Source: Firm-13 sp037143795 (GTDB lineage Bacteria; Bacillota; Clostridia; Saccharofermentanales; Saccharofermentanaceae). From it: 64,000 bases of DNA. The stretch's first letter is position 1. Each line of letters begins with the position of its first letter. The notes beneath the pieces are model-generated. The model saw only the letters and a program-made list of their open reading frames with translations, did not search any database and was not told the origin of the DNA. The DNA lies in NCBI GenBank assembly GCA_037143795.1, contig JBAWXZ010000005.1, positions 124,001-188,000 of the forward strand, written 5' to 3'. Both the position numbers and the translations under genes were made by a program. Positions 50,665 through 59,792 of this stretch are shown piece by piece.

Positions 50665-51720
50665 ATGAAAAAAACAATGAAAGCTTTCCGGGTAAACGCG
50701 CCGCTTCAGATGGACCTGGAAGAAATACCTTTTCCTTTGATCAACGATGAGGAAGTGCTTGTCAAAGTTAAAGCTGCAGGCATATGCACAACGGATATCG
50801 AGTTATATGACGGTTCAATGCCGTATTACAAGCAGGGATTATCTAAAATGCCTATTACTATCGGACATGAATGGTCCGGAACCATCTCTCAGATCGGGAA
50901 AAATGTCAAAGGACTGCAGGTCGGGGACCTGGTTGTCGGAGACATCAGTATAGGCTGCGGAAAGTGCCGTAACTGCTTAAGGGGCATGTATCATCTCTGT
51001 GATGATCGAACCGAGCTCGGGGTCATAAGATATGACGGATGCATGGCGGAATACCTCAAGACTGAGGGTAAAAATATTTATAAAGTTCCGGAGGGCATCA
51101 CTGCTGAAGAAGCCGCTCTCGTAGAACCCGCAGCTACTGCATTATATGGTGTAAGAAAGACACATCTTGATCCGGGTGACAGGGTTGCCGTGTTCGGCGA
51201 CGGTTCGATCGGGCTTCTGGCTGCACAAATCGCTAACTGCAGCGGAGCCGGTAAGGTTGCCGTAGTAGCCAGAAAAGATCTGCACAGGGAATTGATTGAA
51301 AGTCTGGGTCTTACGCTTATCAACAGCAATGACGGGGACTTACATAAAATGATCGAAACCGCGCTCGGTGGTCCGGCTGACGTCGTATTTGAAGCAACCG
51401 GCAATGCAGAGGCATATAAAAGCGCAATTTCAGTCGTTCGTCCGGGCGGCAAATTATGTGCAATGTCGATTACTGGTACACCTGAGATAGCAATTGACAT
51501 GGATTATGTTGTAACCCGAGATATTACTATTATTGGAATGCTGGCAAGTCCGAATTCATTTGCACAGACGCTTGCACTGATTGCTGCAGGAAAAATTAAT
51601 GTTGCGGCATGTATTTCACATAGATTCCCATTTGAACAAACCGTAGAAGCGCTTGACTTTGTTCGCAGCAAGACGTCAAGAAACAGGATTAAGGTGGTTA
51701 TCCTGCACGATCAGGCTTAA
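50665..51720 (+). CDS. Zinc-dependent alcohol/polyol dehydrogenase
   Basis: 351 aa from ATG 50665 after AAGGGGGA. Medium-chain dehydrogenase: the catalytic zinc ligands are in GICTTDIELYDG and ITIGHEWSGT, and the structural zinc cysteines in CGKCRNCLRGMYHLC. The nucleotide fold is VAVFGDGSIGLLAAQ. The nearest relatives act on sugars and polyols such as sorbitol or galactitol phosphate. Between the permease and binding-protein genes of an importer, it likely oxidises the imported compound or its first product. Confidence 0.92.
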   Translation: MKKTMKAFRVNAPLQMDLEEIPFPLINDEEVLVKVKAAGICTTDIELYDGSMPYYKQGLSKMPITIGHEWSGTISQIGKNVKGLQVGDLVVGDISIGCGKCRNCLRGMYHLCDDRTELGVIRYDGCMAEYLKTEGKNIYKVPEGITAEEAALVEPAATALYGVRKTHLDPGDRVAVFGDGSIGLLAAQIANCSGAGKVAVVARKDLHRELIESLGLTLINSNDGDLHKMIETALGGPADVVFEATGNAEAYKSAISVVRPGGKLCAMSITGTPEIAIDMDYVVTRDITIIGMLASPNSFAQTLALIAAGKINVAACISHRFPFEQTVEALDFVRSKTSRNRIKVVILHDQA

Positions 51721-51738
51721 GGCACTGCAGTGCTTTAA
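51717..51738 (+). promoter_or_regulatory. Palindromic hairpin between dehydrogenase and binding protein
   Basis: TTAAGGCACTGCAGTGCTTT with two more A forms a near-perfect 22-nt palindrome that begins at the dehydrogenase stop. No T tract follows, so it is more likely an mRNA processing or stabilising hairpin that sets a higher level for the binding-protein message. Confidence 0.4.
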
Positions 51739-51785
51739 CGATATGGAAGAACACAAAAAATGGAGAAAAAAAAGGAGTCAGGACT

Positions 51786-52868
51786 ATGAAAAAATTAATT
51801 GCTATCGTTTTGATGCTCAGTCTCAGTTTTGCTTTGCTGACAGCCTGTGATACCTCAGCTGCCGGTACATCCGCTGCTTCGACCGATGTTTCTTCAAAAG
51901 CAGCCGCCCCGGCGGCAGCTGGAATGGCTGATGGAACACTGGGCGCAATGGTTGATCCTAATGATGAGTACATTGTTGTAAACTGCCTGAATAATATTGA
52001 GTATTTTAATGCACATAAGTACGGTTGGGAAATGGCCGGTAAGCTTTTTGGAGTGAAGACCAGCTGGGTAGGCCCGATGGACGATGATGTCAGCGCAATG
52101 GTCAGTGCCTTTGATTCCGCTGTTGCAAAAAAACCGGCAGGAATTGCGGTATGGGGATTTGACACGGCACTTCAGCCCAGCATTGATGCCGCTATGGCAG
52201 CCGGCATTCCCGTTGTTACTTTCGTCGGCGATATTAAGGACAGTCAAAGACTGTCATACGTTGGTTCATCACAGTATGATATCGGTTTCAACGGTGCAAA
52301 ACTTTATGCTGAATCTATCGGAGGAACTGGCAAAATTGCTATTATGACGCTTCCGGGAAATCAAATGTTTGAAGAACGCCAGAAGGGTTTTGAAGATGCT
52401 TTCGCTGAGTATCCCGGTATTACAATTGCAGGCTACGGTGACACAAAAGCTGATACCGTAACGGCTGTCAGCGCAGCCAAGGATCTGCTTAACAGTAATC
52501 CGGATCTGGTTGGGTTTGTCTGTACGGACTCAACCGGGGCTATTGGTGCATCCACAGCAGTTGAGGAACTTGGCCTGAAAGGAAAAGTTGATATCCTTGG
52601 TATGGATCGAAATACGGATATTCTCCAGATGATCAAAGATGGTACGATTACGGCCTCTATCGTGCAGGATGATGTTTCGATGAGCTATTGGGCAATGCTC
52701 ACCCTGATCAGTGCAAAGTACGTCAATATTCCCCTGACATCCGATAATGCAGCAGCCGGGGCCAAGGTTTCACCTATCAACATCTATACCTCGGTCAATC
52801 TTGTCACAGCTGATAATGCTGATTACTATCTCAAGGCCAATGAGCTATATGCTACAAATGGATTCTGA
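51786..52868 (+). CDS. Sugar ABC importer 1, substrate-binding lipoprotein
   Basis: 360 aa after AAAGGAG. Signal peptide with lipobox LLTAC (Cys near residue 21), then a Ser/Ala/Thr linker. The periplasmic-binding-protein fold of the ribose/LacI type follows, with WGFDTALQPSIDAAMAAGIPVVTF, GGTGKIAIMTLPG and FVCTDSTGAIGAST. It catches the substrate outside the cell for the permease at 49677. The ligand is unknown; sugar-acid context suggests an acid, lactone or polyol. Confidence 0.94.
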   Translation: MKKLIAIVLMLSLSFALLTACDTSAAGTSAASTDVSSKAAAPAAAGMADGTLGAMVDPNDEYIVVNCLNNIEYFNAHKYGWEMAGKLFGVKTSWVGPMDDDVSAMVSAFDSAVAKKPAGIAVWGFDTALQPSIDAAMAAGIPVVTFVGDIKDSQRLSYVGSSQYDIGFNGAKLYAESIGGTGKIAIMTLPGNQMFEERQKGFEDAFAEYPGITIAGYGDTKADTVTAVSAAKDLLNSNPDLVGFVCTDSTGAIGASTAVEELGLKGKVDILGMDRNTDILQMIKDGTITASIVQDDVSMSYWAMLTLISAKYVNIPLTSDNAAAGAKVSPINIYTSVNLVTADNADYYLKANELYATNGF

Positions 52869-52896
52869 TAATAGAAACGGAAAGGAGCTGTTTGAT

Positions 52897-53664
52897 TTGA
52901 ACAGTACCTCGGCGCGAACCTTACAAATATTGAGTTTACTTAGTCAGGCTGATCAGCCTATGACGTTAACTCAAATCAGTGAAATGCTGAGCGCACCGGT
53001 AAGCAGCACCTGCAACATTATCAGCACCATGCTGAAACTTGGATTTGTCAGGCTGAGTGACCCGAAGATGAAAACTTATACAATCGGAATTAAAGCATAT
53101 GAAGCCGGGATTGCGTATATTAAAAACACTAATTTTGTAGGCGTCGCAAAACCGTTTTTAGAAAAAATGTCCAGGGAATCAGAGACAACAACATTTCTGG
53201 GCGTTCAAAACGGTGCCCGGATCGTGTATCTGGACAAAGTTGAATCTTCCAAGTCAGTTCGTACAACAGCGGTCCTTGGTTCCTATAAGGGAATGTATTT
53301 TACCGGGCTGGGCAAAGCAATCCTCGCCAGTATGCCGGATAAAGCGGTTGAGGATATGTATTACGGATCCGTGTTCCAGGCATATACCGAAAACACGATC
53401 TGTGATATAGAGCGGTTAAAGGATGACCTGCAGCAGACAAGGGAAAGGGGATATGCAATCGACGACCGCGAAGGCGAGATATCGCTATACTGCATTGCGG
53501 CTCCCGTCCGGAATCATGCAGGAAAAGTAATCGCAGCAGTGAGTATTGCCAGCTTTTATGACCTTCTGACGGAAGAAAGCCGTAAAAAGAACGCAGATAT
53601 TCTGGTGAGCAATGCTGTTGAAATTTCAAGACTGCTTGGCTATTCAGGTACTTTGCTCTATTGA
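52897..53664 (+). CDS. IclR-family transcriptional regulator
   Basis: 255 aa from TTG 52897, chosen because AAAGGAG (52881-52887) sits 9 nt before it; ATG 52858 overlaps the previous stop and is the alternative. A winged helix (residues about 5-60, MTLTQISEMLSAPVSSTCNI) and an IclR effector domain (about 75-250), with TFLGVQNGARIVYLDKVES, FTGLGKAILASMPD and DDREGEISLYCIAAPV. IclR proteins bind small acids and control acid-catabolic genes such as kdgR. It may control the second importer and KDG kinase. Confidence 0.92.
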   Translation: MNSTSARTLQILSLLSQADQPMTLTQISEMLSAPVSSTCNIISTMLKLGFVRLSDPKMKTYTIGIKAYEAGIAYIKNTNFVGVAKPFLEKMSRESETTTFLGVQNGARIVYLDKVESSKSVRTTAVLGSYKGMYFTGLGKAILASMPDKAVEDMYYGSVFQAYTENTICDIERLKDDLQQTRERGYAIDDREGEISLYCIAAPVRNHAGKVIAAVSIASFYDLLTEESRKKNADILVSNAVEISRLLGYSGTLLY

Positions 53665-53792
53665 TTCCGCACGAGACCAACCAATCCCCTGATCTGTGTT
53701 TTTCATTTCAGATTGATTCGATACATGAAAACAGAATACAATACAAGTAACGCAAATACGGCATCGATTCGTATATTCGAGAGGAGATTTTT

Positions 53793-54290
53793 ATGACATA
53801 CCCAAGAGCGCTGTCCCATATTGGCTTATCTGTCCCCGATCTTGACAAGGCAGTTAAATTTTACACTGAGGTAATGGGCTGGTATATCATAATGACACCA
53901 TCAGCCATTGAAAGAGATGATACCGATATCGGAATTATGTGTGATGATGTCTTCGGAGACCAGTGGACGAAGTTTCGTATTGCCCATCTTTCGACAAGTA
54001 ATGGTATTGGTGTGGAAATCTTTGAATTCCCCAATAATATTCCTGTGGAACCTGAGTTCCGCTATTGGAAAACCGGTTTGTTTCATTTTTCCGTTCTGGA
54101 TCCCGACCTGGAAGGCCTTGTCAAAAAAATTGTTGAGAATGGCGGCAAACAGCGTATGCCGGTCCGACATTACTATAATGGAGAGAAGCCTTACAGAATG
54201 TGCTACGTTGAAGATCCGTTCGGCATTATCTTTGAAGTATATAGTCATAGTTATGAATTGACCTATTCATCCGGCGCCTATAACGACTAA
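53793..54290 (+). CDS. VOC (glyoxalase/dioxygenase-fold) protein
   Basis: 165 aa after GAGAGGAG. Vicinal-oxygen-chelate fold of two beta-alpha-beta-beta-beta units: RALSHIGLSVPDLDKAVKFYTEVMGW starts the first, FHFSVLDPDLEGLVKKIVENGG the second, with metal ligands likely His in SHIGLS and HFSV and Glu in DPFGIIFEVYSHS. Members act as isomerases, lyases or dioxygenases. The reaction here is unknown; the neighbours suggest an acid or keto sugar. Confidence 0.85.
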   Translation: MTYPRALSHIGLSVPDLDKAVKFYTEVMGWYIIMTPSAIERDDTDIGIMCDDVFGDQWTKFRIAHLSTSNGIGVEIFEFPNNIPVEPEFRYWKTGLFHFSVLDPDLEGLVKKIVENGGKQRMPVRHYYNGEKPYRMCYVEDPFGIIFEVYSHSYELTYSSGAYND

Positions 54291-54318
54291 AACGATTCAA
54301 AATTTGATCTGAGTTCTG

Positions 54319-54382
54319 CATCCCGGGCATTTCTATGCCCGGGATGACGCAGACCGGGTATTCCTATGCCCTTTTAAGGGCA
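54319..54382 (+). terminator. Two hairpins before importer 2
   Basis: CATCCCGGGCAT (54319-54330) pairs with ATGCCCGGGATG (54335-54346) as a perfect 12-bp stem with a TTCT loop. A second hairpin GCCC/GGGC with TTTTAA loop is at 54368-54381 and runs into AATATTTT. It could end part of the upstream transcript while allowing read-through into the importer genes. Confidence 0.55.
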
Positions 54383-54401
54383 ATATTTTGAGGTAACTTC
54401 T

Positions 54402-55916
54402 ATGGCATCTGAAGTTTTTTGGAAAATTGATCACCTGTGTATGAGCTTCCCGGCAGTGAAAGCGCTTCAGGACATCTGTCTTGAAATCAATAAGGGTGAA
54501 ATTCTTGGTCTGTTAGGTGAGAACGGAAGTGGAAAATCCACTTTGATAAAATGTCTTTCAGGTGTACACCAGCCGCAATCCGGGGAAATCATCATCAATG
54601 GCAAGCCGGTTAAAATATCCAACCCGCAGGAGGCTTGCCGGCTGGGTGTATCAACTGTATATCAGGAGTTTTCGCTCGTTCCTACTTTAAGTGTATATGA
54701 AAATGTTTTTCTCGGACAGCTGCACATGAAAAAATCAGGGCTCGTTGACTGGCAGACTATGTACGGAAAAACCCGGGATATTCTGGATGCACTGGAGATT
54801 CATATCAGTCCATCCGCTATTGTAAGTACACTGTCGGTGGCTGAGCAGCAGCTTGTTGAAATTGCGAAGGGGTATAACACGTCCGGGAGCCTTTTCATCC
54901 TGGACGAGCCTACTACAGCGCTGTCCGAGCCGGAGGTAATCCGGCTGCATTCACTTCTTTCCAGTCTGAAAAAAGACGGGCATACAATCATCTACATATC
55001 ACACCGGCTTGATGAGATGCTTACGATCGTTGACCGGGTCGCGGTTCTGAAAAACGGTGTTCTTGCCGGCGTTATTCCCAAAGAACAATTATGTATTGAC
55101 ACAATTGTTCAACTGATGTCCGGCCGTGTTATTGCCGACCATTATCCAAAACAAAAAAATGCCCGGGATGAAGTGATTCTTAAAGTGGAAAATCTCAGGA
55201 CAAAAAATGGTGTGAACGGTGTCAGCTTCGAAGTCAGGAAGGGTGAGGTTTTTGGCCTTGCAGGACTTTTAGGTTCAGGCCGTACGGAAATTGCACGGGC
55301 GCTGTTCGGCGTCGACAAATTATCAGACGGGAGAATTATTTTCAAGGGTAAAGAGATCCATATCGATTCTCCCCAGAAGGCTATTGATTCCGGCCTGGCC
55401 TTTATAACGGAAAACAGAAAGACAGACGGACTGTTTTTCAATTTTAACGGTATAAAAAATTCGACAACTGCAAAAATTAAAAAATTATTCCGCTCCCGGA
55501 TTTTGAGGGTTATGGATCTTAAAAAAGAGAAAGAATCTTACCTCGAGAGCGTACGTAAATTGGAGATTGAGCCGCTTTCAGCAGTGAAGCTTGTCAGCTA
55601 CCTTTCCGGTGGAAATCAGCAGAAAGTAGTTATCTCAAGATGGCTTTTTGCAGATGCTGACTTCTTCATTATGGACGAGCCGACACAGGGGATTGATGTA
55701 GGTGCCCGGCTTCAAGTCTATAACATAATAAATGAACTTACTAAAATCGGAAAAAGCATCCTGCTGATTAGTTCGGATCATCTGGAACTGCTGTCAATGA
55801 GTGACAGGATTGCAACCATACGATCCGGAAAAATCACTCAGATTTCCAATGCACAGGATATGGATAAGAAATCCATTATGAGTGACGGACATTTACATGG
55901 AGAGGCAAAAATATGA
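54402..55916 (+). CDS. Sugar ABC importer 2, double ATPase
   Basis: 504 aa, two ATPase domains. First: LLGENGSGKSTLIK, LSVAEQQLVEIAKG and FILDEPTTALSE. Second: LLGSGRTEIARALFG, LSGGNQQKVVISRW and FIMDEPTQGIDVGA. It overlaps the permease start by 4 nt. It is clearly related to, but quite different in sequence from, importer 1, so the two systems are old paralogues and not a recent duplication. Confidence 0.95.
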   Translation: MASEVFWKIDHLCMSFPAVKALQDICLEINKGEILGLLGENGSGKSTLIKCLSGVHQPQSGEIIINGKPVKISNPQEACRLGVSTVYQEFSLVPTLSVYENVFLGQLHMKKSGLVDWQTMYGKTRDILDALEIHISPSAIVSTLSVAEQQLVEIAKGYNTSGSLFILDEPTTALSEPEVIRLHSLLSSLKKDGHTIIYISHRLDEMLTIVDRVAVLKNGVLAGVIPKEQLCIDTIVQLMSGRVIADHYPKQKNARDEVILKVENLRTKNGVNGVSFEVRKGEVFGLAGLLGSGRTEIARALFGVDKLSDGRIIFKGKEIHIDSPQKAIDSGLAFITENRKTDGLFFNFNGIKNSTTAKIKKLFRSRILRVMDLKKEKESYLESVRKLEIEPLSAVKLVSYLSGGNQQKVVISRWLFADADFFIMDEPTQGIDVGARLQVYNIINELTKIGKSILLISSDHLELLSMSDRIATIRSGKITQISNAQDMDKKSIMSDGHLHGEAKI

Positions 55917-56908
55917 AACAGAAATCACAAGCTAATTTGCTCGCGGACCAGAGCTTTATCGGGCCTCTTGCTGCCGCGGTTATAGTTGCCATTATTGTCG
56001 GATTCACTACGGATAAGTTCTGGGCCTTTAATAACCTGAACAATATTGCCCTGGCAGTCTCGATTACTGCACTGATAGCAATTGGTGCAACACTCGTAAT
56101 ATTTATTGGCGGCATCGATATTTCATCGGGGTCCATGATTGCCCTGATAACTATGGCTATGGCAAATCTGATCAAGATGAACGGGTATCCCGTATGGACC
56201 GGAATTCTGCTTGCCATCGTGCTCGGAGGCGTTTTGGGTGCATGCAATGGTTTTCTCACAGCATATCTGCGTGTGCCCTCCTTTATTTCAACTTTGGCGG
56301 GTGCCAGTATTTTCAAAGGCTTTGCCTTTCTGCTGAACGGCGGCTCTCCGATCTTTTCTGTCGCACCTAACTTTGAATTTCTCTTTTACGGGAAATTATT
56401 CAATACAATACCCCTTCCATTTATTTATGTAGCAGTATTTTATTTTATCTTTGCCGGTTTTATGAAGTATTCCAGACAGGGCCGTGAAATTTACGCAGTC
56501 GGCGGCAATGAAAGCGCTGCAAGACTATCAGGAATAAATGTCAAGCGAGTCAAGCTTTTGACATTTGTGATCGCTGGAATCATGGCGGGATTTGCAGCTG
56601 TACTAATGGCCTCGCGTTTGAACTCAGGATCCCCAAATTACGGAGCCGGAATGGAGATGTCTGCAATTGCTGCTGCCGTTATCGGCGGAGCAAGCCTTGC
56701 CGGAGGCAGGGGGAGCATTATCAATACGCTTCTTGGGGCGCTGACGATTGTCATTGTTCAAAACGGTCTCAATTTGAATGCTGTCAACACATCATTACAA
56801 AGTATTACACTTGGTTCCATTATTCTATTTGCTGTTCTCCTTGATATGTGGAAAGTTGAATTTTCGCAAATTGCGAAAAAAGTTTTCAGAGCTCAAAAGC
56901 AACTTTAA
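55913..56908 (+). CDS. Sugar ABC importer 2, permease
   Basis: 331 aa, about ten membrane helices of the RbsC type. FIGGIDISSGSMIALITMA, ACNGFLTAYLRVPSFISTLAG, AVGGNESAARLSGINVKRVK and AAVIGGASLAGGRGS are the family blocks. The ATG overlaps the ATPase stop. Confidence 0.95.
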   Translation: MKQKSQANLLADQSFIGPLAAAVIVAIIVGFTTDKFWAFNNLNNIALAVSITALIAIGATLVIFIGGIDISSGSMIALITMAMANLIKMNGYPVWTGILLAIVLGGVLGACNGFLTAYLRVPSFISTLAGASIFKGFAFLLNGGSPIFSVAPNFEFLFYGKLFNTIPLPFIYVAVFYFIFAGFMKYSRQGREIYAVGGNESAARLSGINVKRVKLLTFVIAGIMAGFAAVLMASRLNSGSPNYGAGMEMSAIAAAVIGGASLAGGRGSIINTLLGALTIVIVQNGLNLNAVNTSLQSITLGSIILFAVLLDMWKVEFSQIAKKVFRAQKQL

Positions 56909-56990
56909 AGCAGCTTGATAAGCTCATTCCAACACGGCTATATTTATGAATTGGTCATAAATATATAATTTAAAACGGAGGGAAAAAATC

Positions 56991-58142
56991 ATGAAAAAGA
57001 TCAAGTTTCTCGCAGCGGTACTACTGAGCACAGTCTTCATCCTGTCGAACCTTGCCGGATGTTCAGCACAGACCGCAGCAACATCAGCAGAAAGTACAAA
57101 AGCACCCGCAGGTGTTACAACAGCCGCCCAGACAACGGATGCTGCAACAACAGCCGCCTCAACAACTGCTTCCATCCCTGGGATTACGTATGCCGGCCCT
57201 GTTGCAATTACAGCACAGGCGTCATTTGACAACCTGAAAAAAGACGGGAATTTTACAGTTATTTACATGCCGCCGGCCACTGAGTTCAATTATTACATGG
57301 CTATCGGTGCCGGTATTGAAGCACGGGCCAAGGAACTCGGAATCAGCTACTCCTTGCTTGCACCGCAGAGCGGAGCAGATATTAACGGACAGATGAGTAT
57401 GCTGCAGGATGTAATCGGACGGGATGACGTCAACATGATCATTCTTTCCACACATGATGAGAACGCTGCAGCCCCGCTTGTCAAGCAGGCTGTTGATAAG
57501 GGAATCGAGGTCATTATCGTAAACTCGGATATTCTGACTTTCCCGACACCGGTTCACGGCGTTGTAGGTTATGTACAGCGCAATGCGCAGAAAAGTATTG
57601 GAGAGTATGCTGTCAATCTCATGGCAGGTAAAGATGTTAAGGTTGGCATGATTCTTGGTCAGCCCGGATGGCACGCCACAGAGAGATCGGAAGGATTCCT
57701 TGAGGGAATAAAAGGAGCTTCGAATTTTGAAGTTGTTGCACAGCTTGACGGAAAATGGAATGTTGAGGGCGGTAACCAGGCTGCTACGGATATGCTCCAG
57801 GCGCATCCTGAAATCAATATGATCGTTGCCGGAAATGACTATGAAATTATGGGAGCACAGAAGGCCGCAGAAGCTTTAGGCCGGACCGATATCATTTTCC
57901 TTGGAAATGACGGCGATACTGCATGTCTTGAAGAAATCAATGACGGTACAATCACCGCGACTGCCAACACAACTCCTTTTGTAATGGGACAGATAGCCAT
58001 TCAGGTTGCTGCTGACGGTTTGTCCGGGAAATTTACCGGAGGCTTTATTGAGACCCCCAGTGTTGTTACAGACAAAACAAATGCCATAGATTTTTTAAAG
58101 CTTCCTGACACACTCTTCCCTAAACCTTCGAAACAGTATTAA
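56991..58142 (+). CDS. Sugar ABC importer 2, substrate-binding lipoprotein
   Basis: 383 aa after GGAGGGA. Lipobox LAGC (Cys at about residue 24), then a long Ala/Thr/Ser-rich linker to about residue 65. The ribose-type binding fold follows, with FNYYMAIGAGIEARAKELGI, LLAPQSGADINGQM, GMILGQPGWHATERSEGFL and NMIVAGNDYEIMGAQ. A hairpin behind it sets off KDG kinase, as is often seen after highly expressed binding proteins. The ligand is unknown. Confidence 0.94.
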   Translation: MKKIKFLAAVLLSTVFILSNLAGCSAQTAATSAESTKAPAGVTTAAQTTDAATTAASTTASIPGITYAGPVAITAQASFDNLKKDGNFTVIYMPPATEFNYYMAIGAGIEARAKELGISYSLLAPQSGADINGQMSMLQDVIGRDDVNMIILSTHDENAAAPLVKQAVDKGIEVIIVNSDILTFPTPVHGVVGYVQRNAQKSIGEYAVNLMAGKDVKVGMILGQPGWHATERSEGFLEGIKGASNFEVVAQLDGKWNVEGGNQAATDMLQAHPEINMIVAGNDYEIMGAQKAAEALGRTDIIFLGNDGDTACLEEINDGTITATANTTPFVMGQIAIQVAADGLSGKFTGGFIETPSVVTDKTNAIDFLKLPDTLFPKPSKQY

Positions 58143-58167
58143 TAATTGTATAAAACAAGCCAAATTT

Positions 58168-58195
58168 CCTGCGGGCATTTCAAAGTGCCCGCAGG
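58168..58195 (+). terminator. Hairpin after the importer 2 binding protein
   Basis: CCTGCGGGCA (58168-58177) pairs with TGCCCGCAGG (58186-58195), a perfect 10-bp GC-rich stem with an 8-nt loop. GAAGGTTTC follows in place of a T tract, so it is probably a partial terminator or mRNA stabiliser. Confidence 0.6.
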
Positions 58196-58226
58196 GAAGG
58201 TTTCAAAACCAGAATAGGAGCTCATT

Positions 58227-59249
58227 ATGGGTAAAGTTGTATGTTTCGGTGAAATTATGGGGCGCCTGAACCCTCCTGGGTATCTTAAAGTAGTACAGGC
58301 ACATTCATTCGAATTATCTTTTGCCGGCGGCGAGGCAAATGTTGCTGTCTCCGTTGCGAATTTCGGAGCGAAAGCATCCTTTGTAACAAAGCTGCCGAAA
58401 AATGATCTCGCAAAAAATGCCCTTCGTATTTTAAAGGGATACGATGTGGATGTTTCGGATATTGTATATGGCGGCGAACGGCTTGGTATGTATTATGTTG
58501 AAAAGGGGGCCTCGCAGCGTCCTTCTAAAATCATATATGACCGCAAATATTCTTCTATTTCCACCGCTTCCGGAACGGACTTTGATTGGGAAAAAATATT
58601 TGCAGATGCGGACTGGTTTCATTTTACCGGCATCACTCCGGCATTGTCGGATGAGTTGGCCCGGATTTGCAGCGATGCCTGCACAGAGGCGAAAAAACGC
58701 GGTATCTTTATCAGCTGCGATTTGAATTACCGTAAGAATTTATGGTCCCCAGAAAAAGCTGGAAAGGTAATGGGCGGCTTAATGCCGTTTGTAGATCTAA
58801 TTATTGCAAATGAAGAAGATGCAGATATGGTGTTTGGCATCAAAGCGTCCCATACGGATGTTACATCGGCATCCCTCAGTCACGCAGGTTATGAAGATGT
58901 TGCAGCCCAATTATGCAGGCGGTTCGGAAGCGATTATGTTGCGATTACACTTCGCGGGAGTATTTCAGCGAGCGACAACCGTTGGAGCGGAATGCTGTAT
59001 TCCGACGGACAAAGTAATTTTTCAAGGGAGTACAATATCCATATTGTAGATCGTGTCGGCGGCGGTGATTCATTTGCCGGAGCACTTATATTTGCACTGC
59101 ATGAAAAATATGAACCGAAAATGGCTATTGAGTTTGCAGCAGCTGCATCCTGTTTGAAACATGCAATCGAATTTGATTTTAATCAGGTTACTGTTTCAGA
59201 TGTGGAAACCCTGCTGGACGGTGACGGATCAGGTCGTGTGCAGCGATAA
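58227..59249 (+). CDS. kdgK: PfkB-type 2-keto-3-deoxygluconate kinase
   Basis: 340 aa after AATAGGAGC. PfkB fold: VVCFGEIMGRLNPPGY, SFAGGEANVAVSVANFGAKASF, and DRVGGGDSFAGALIFAL with the catalytic aspartate. The stretch ERLGMYYVEKGASQRPSKIIYDR is that of 2-keto-3-deoxygluconate kinases. It makes KDPG for the aldolase. It is the second kinase for 3-deoxy-2-keto acids in the island, next to the DgoK-type one. Confidence 0.92.
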   Translation: MGKVVCFGEIMGRLNPPGYLKVVQAHSFELSFAGGEANVAVSVANFGAKASFVTKLPKNDLAKNALRILKGYDVDVSDIVYGGERLGMYYVEKGASQRPSKIIYDRKYSSISTASGTDFDWEKIFADADWFHFTGITPALSDELARICSDACTEAKKRGIFISCDLNYRKNLWSPEKAGKVMGGLMPFVDLIIANEEDADMVFGIKASHTDVTSASLSHAGYEDVAAQLCRRFGSDYVAITLRGSISASDNRWSGMLYSDGQSNFSREYNIHIVDRVGGGDSFAGALIFALHEKYEPKMAIEFAAAASCLKHAIEFDFNQVTVSDVETLLDGDGSGRVQR

Positions 59250-59295
59250 CCGGAAGGGTTAACTATTGAATCCGAAAATATTAAGGAGATATATC

Positions 59296-59658
59296 ATGGG
59301 GAGACAAATAGAGGAAATGGGCTTTTATGTTGCGCATATCGGTATCAATTGCATGGATGAAAAAAGTGCGTCACAAGCCGCCAATACATTCTCCGGGATT
59401 TTTGGTTTCCCCGTTAAGGATGGGAAGTCATCTTTGTTTGCCGGTAAGCAAATTGAATTGTTAAAAAGTCCCGGTTATGGATCAAAAGGACACATTGCCG
59501 TAATGTCAAATGATATTGATGAATCGATCAGACTGCTTTATGACAATGGAGTTGACTTTATATGGGATTCTATTTCAAAGAACGAAAAAGGAGAGACCGT
59601 GCGCATATTTTTGAAAAATGAAATTGAAGGATTTGCGATACATCTTCTGAGAACGTGA
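59296..59658 (+). CDS. Small VOC-family protein
   Basis: 120 aa from ATG 59296, set by AAGGAGA. The VOC fold is compact: VAHIGINCMDEKSASQAANTF, GHIAVMSNDIDESIRLLYDNG and EIEGFAIHLLRT. Such proteins often stand next to KDG kinase genes and are sometimes annotated as aldolases without proof. It may isomerise or bind the keto-sugar substrate. It is co-transcribed with the kinase. Confidence 0.8.
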   Translation: MGRQIEEMGFYVAHIGINCMDEKSASQAANTFSGIFGFPVKDGKSSLFAGKQIELLKSPGYGSKGHIAVMSNDIDESIRLLYDNGVDFIWDSISKNEKGETVRIFLKNEIEGFAIHLLRT

Positions 59659-59699
59659 AATAGATAAGTATGCATGATTAGTTTTTCAATCTGAAATAT

Positions 59700-59746
59700 T
59701 AACTGGCCGGAAACACCGAAAATGCGGATTCCGACCAGTTTTAATT
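59700..59746 (+). terminator. Rho-independent terminator
   Basis: AACTGGCCGGAA (59701-59712) pairs with TTCCGACCAGTT (59729-59740) with a single mismatch, followed by TTAATTT. It ends the KDG kinase/VOC transcript. Confidence 0.75.
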
Positions 59747-59792
59747 TCCCGGGCAATCGAATAAATATTCAGTAAGAAAGGAATGCAAACTA

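Noticed and set aside
52747..52896. Longer version of the IclR gene starting at 52747
   Set aside because: It would run far into the binding-protein gene in another frame; AAAGGAG at 52881-52887 points to TTG 52897.
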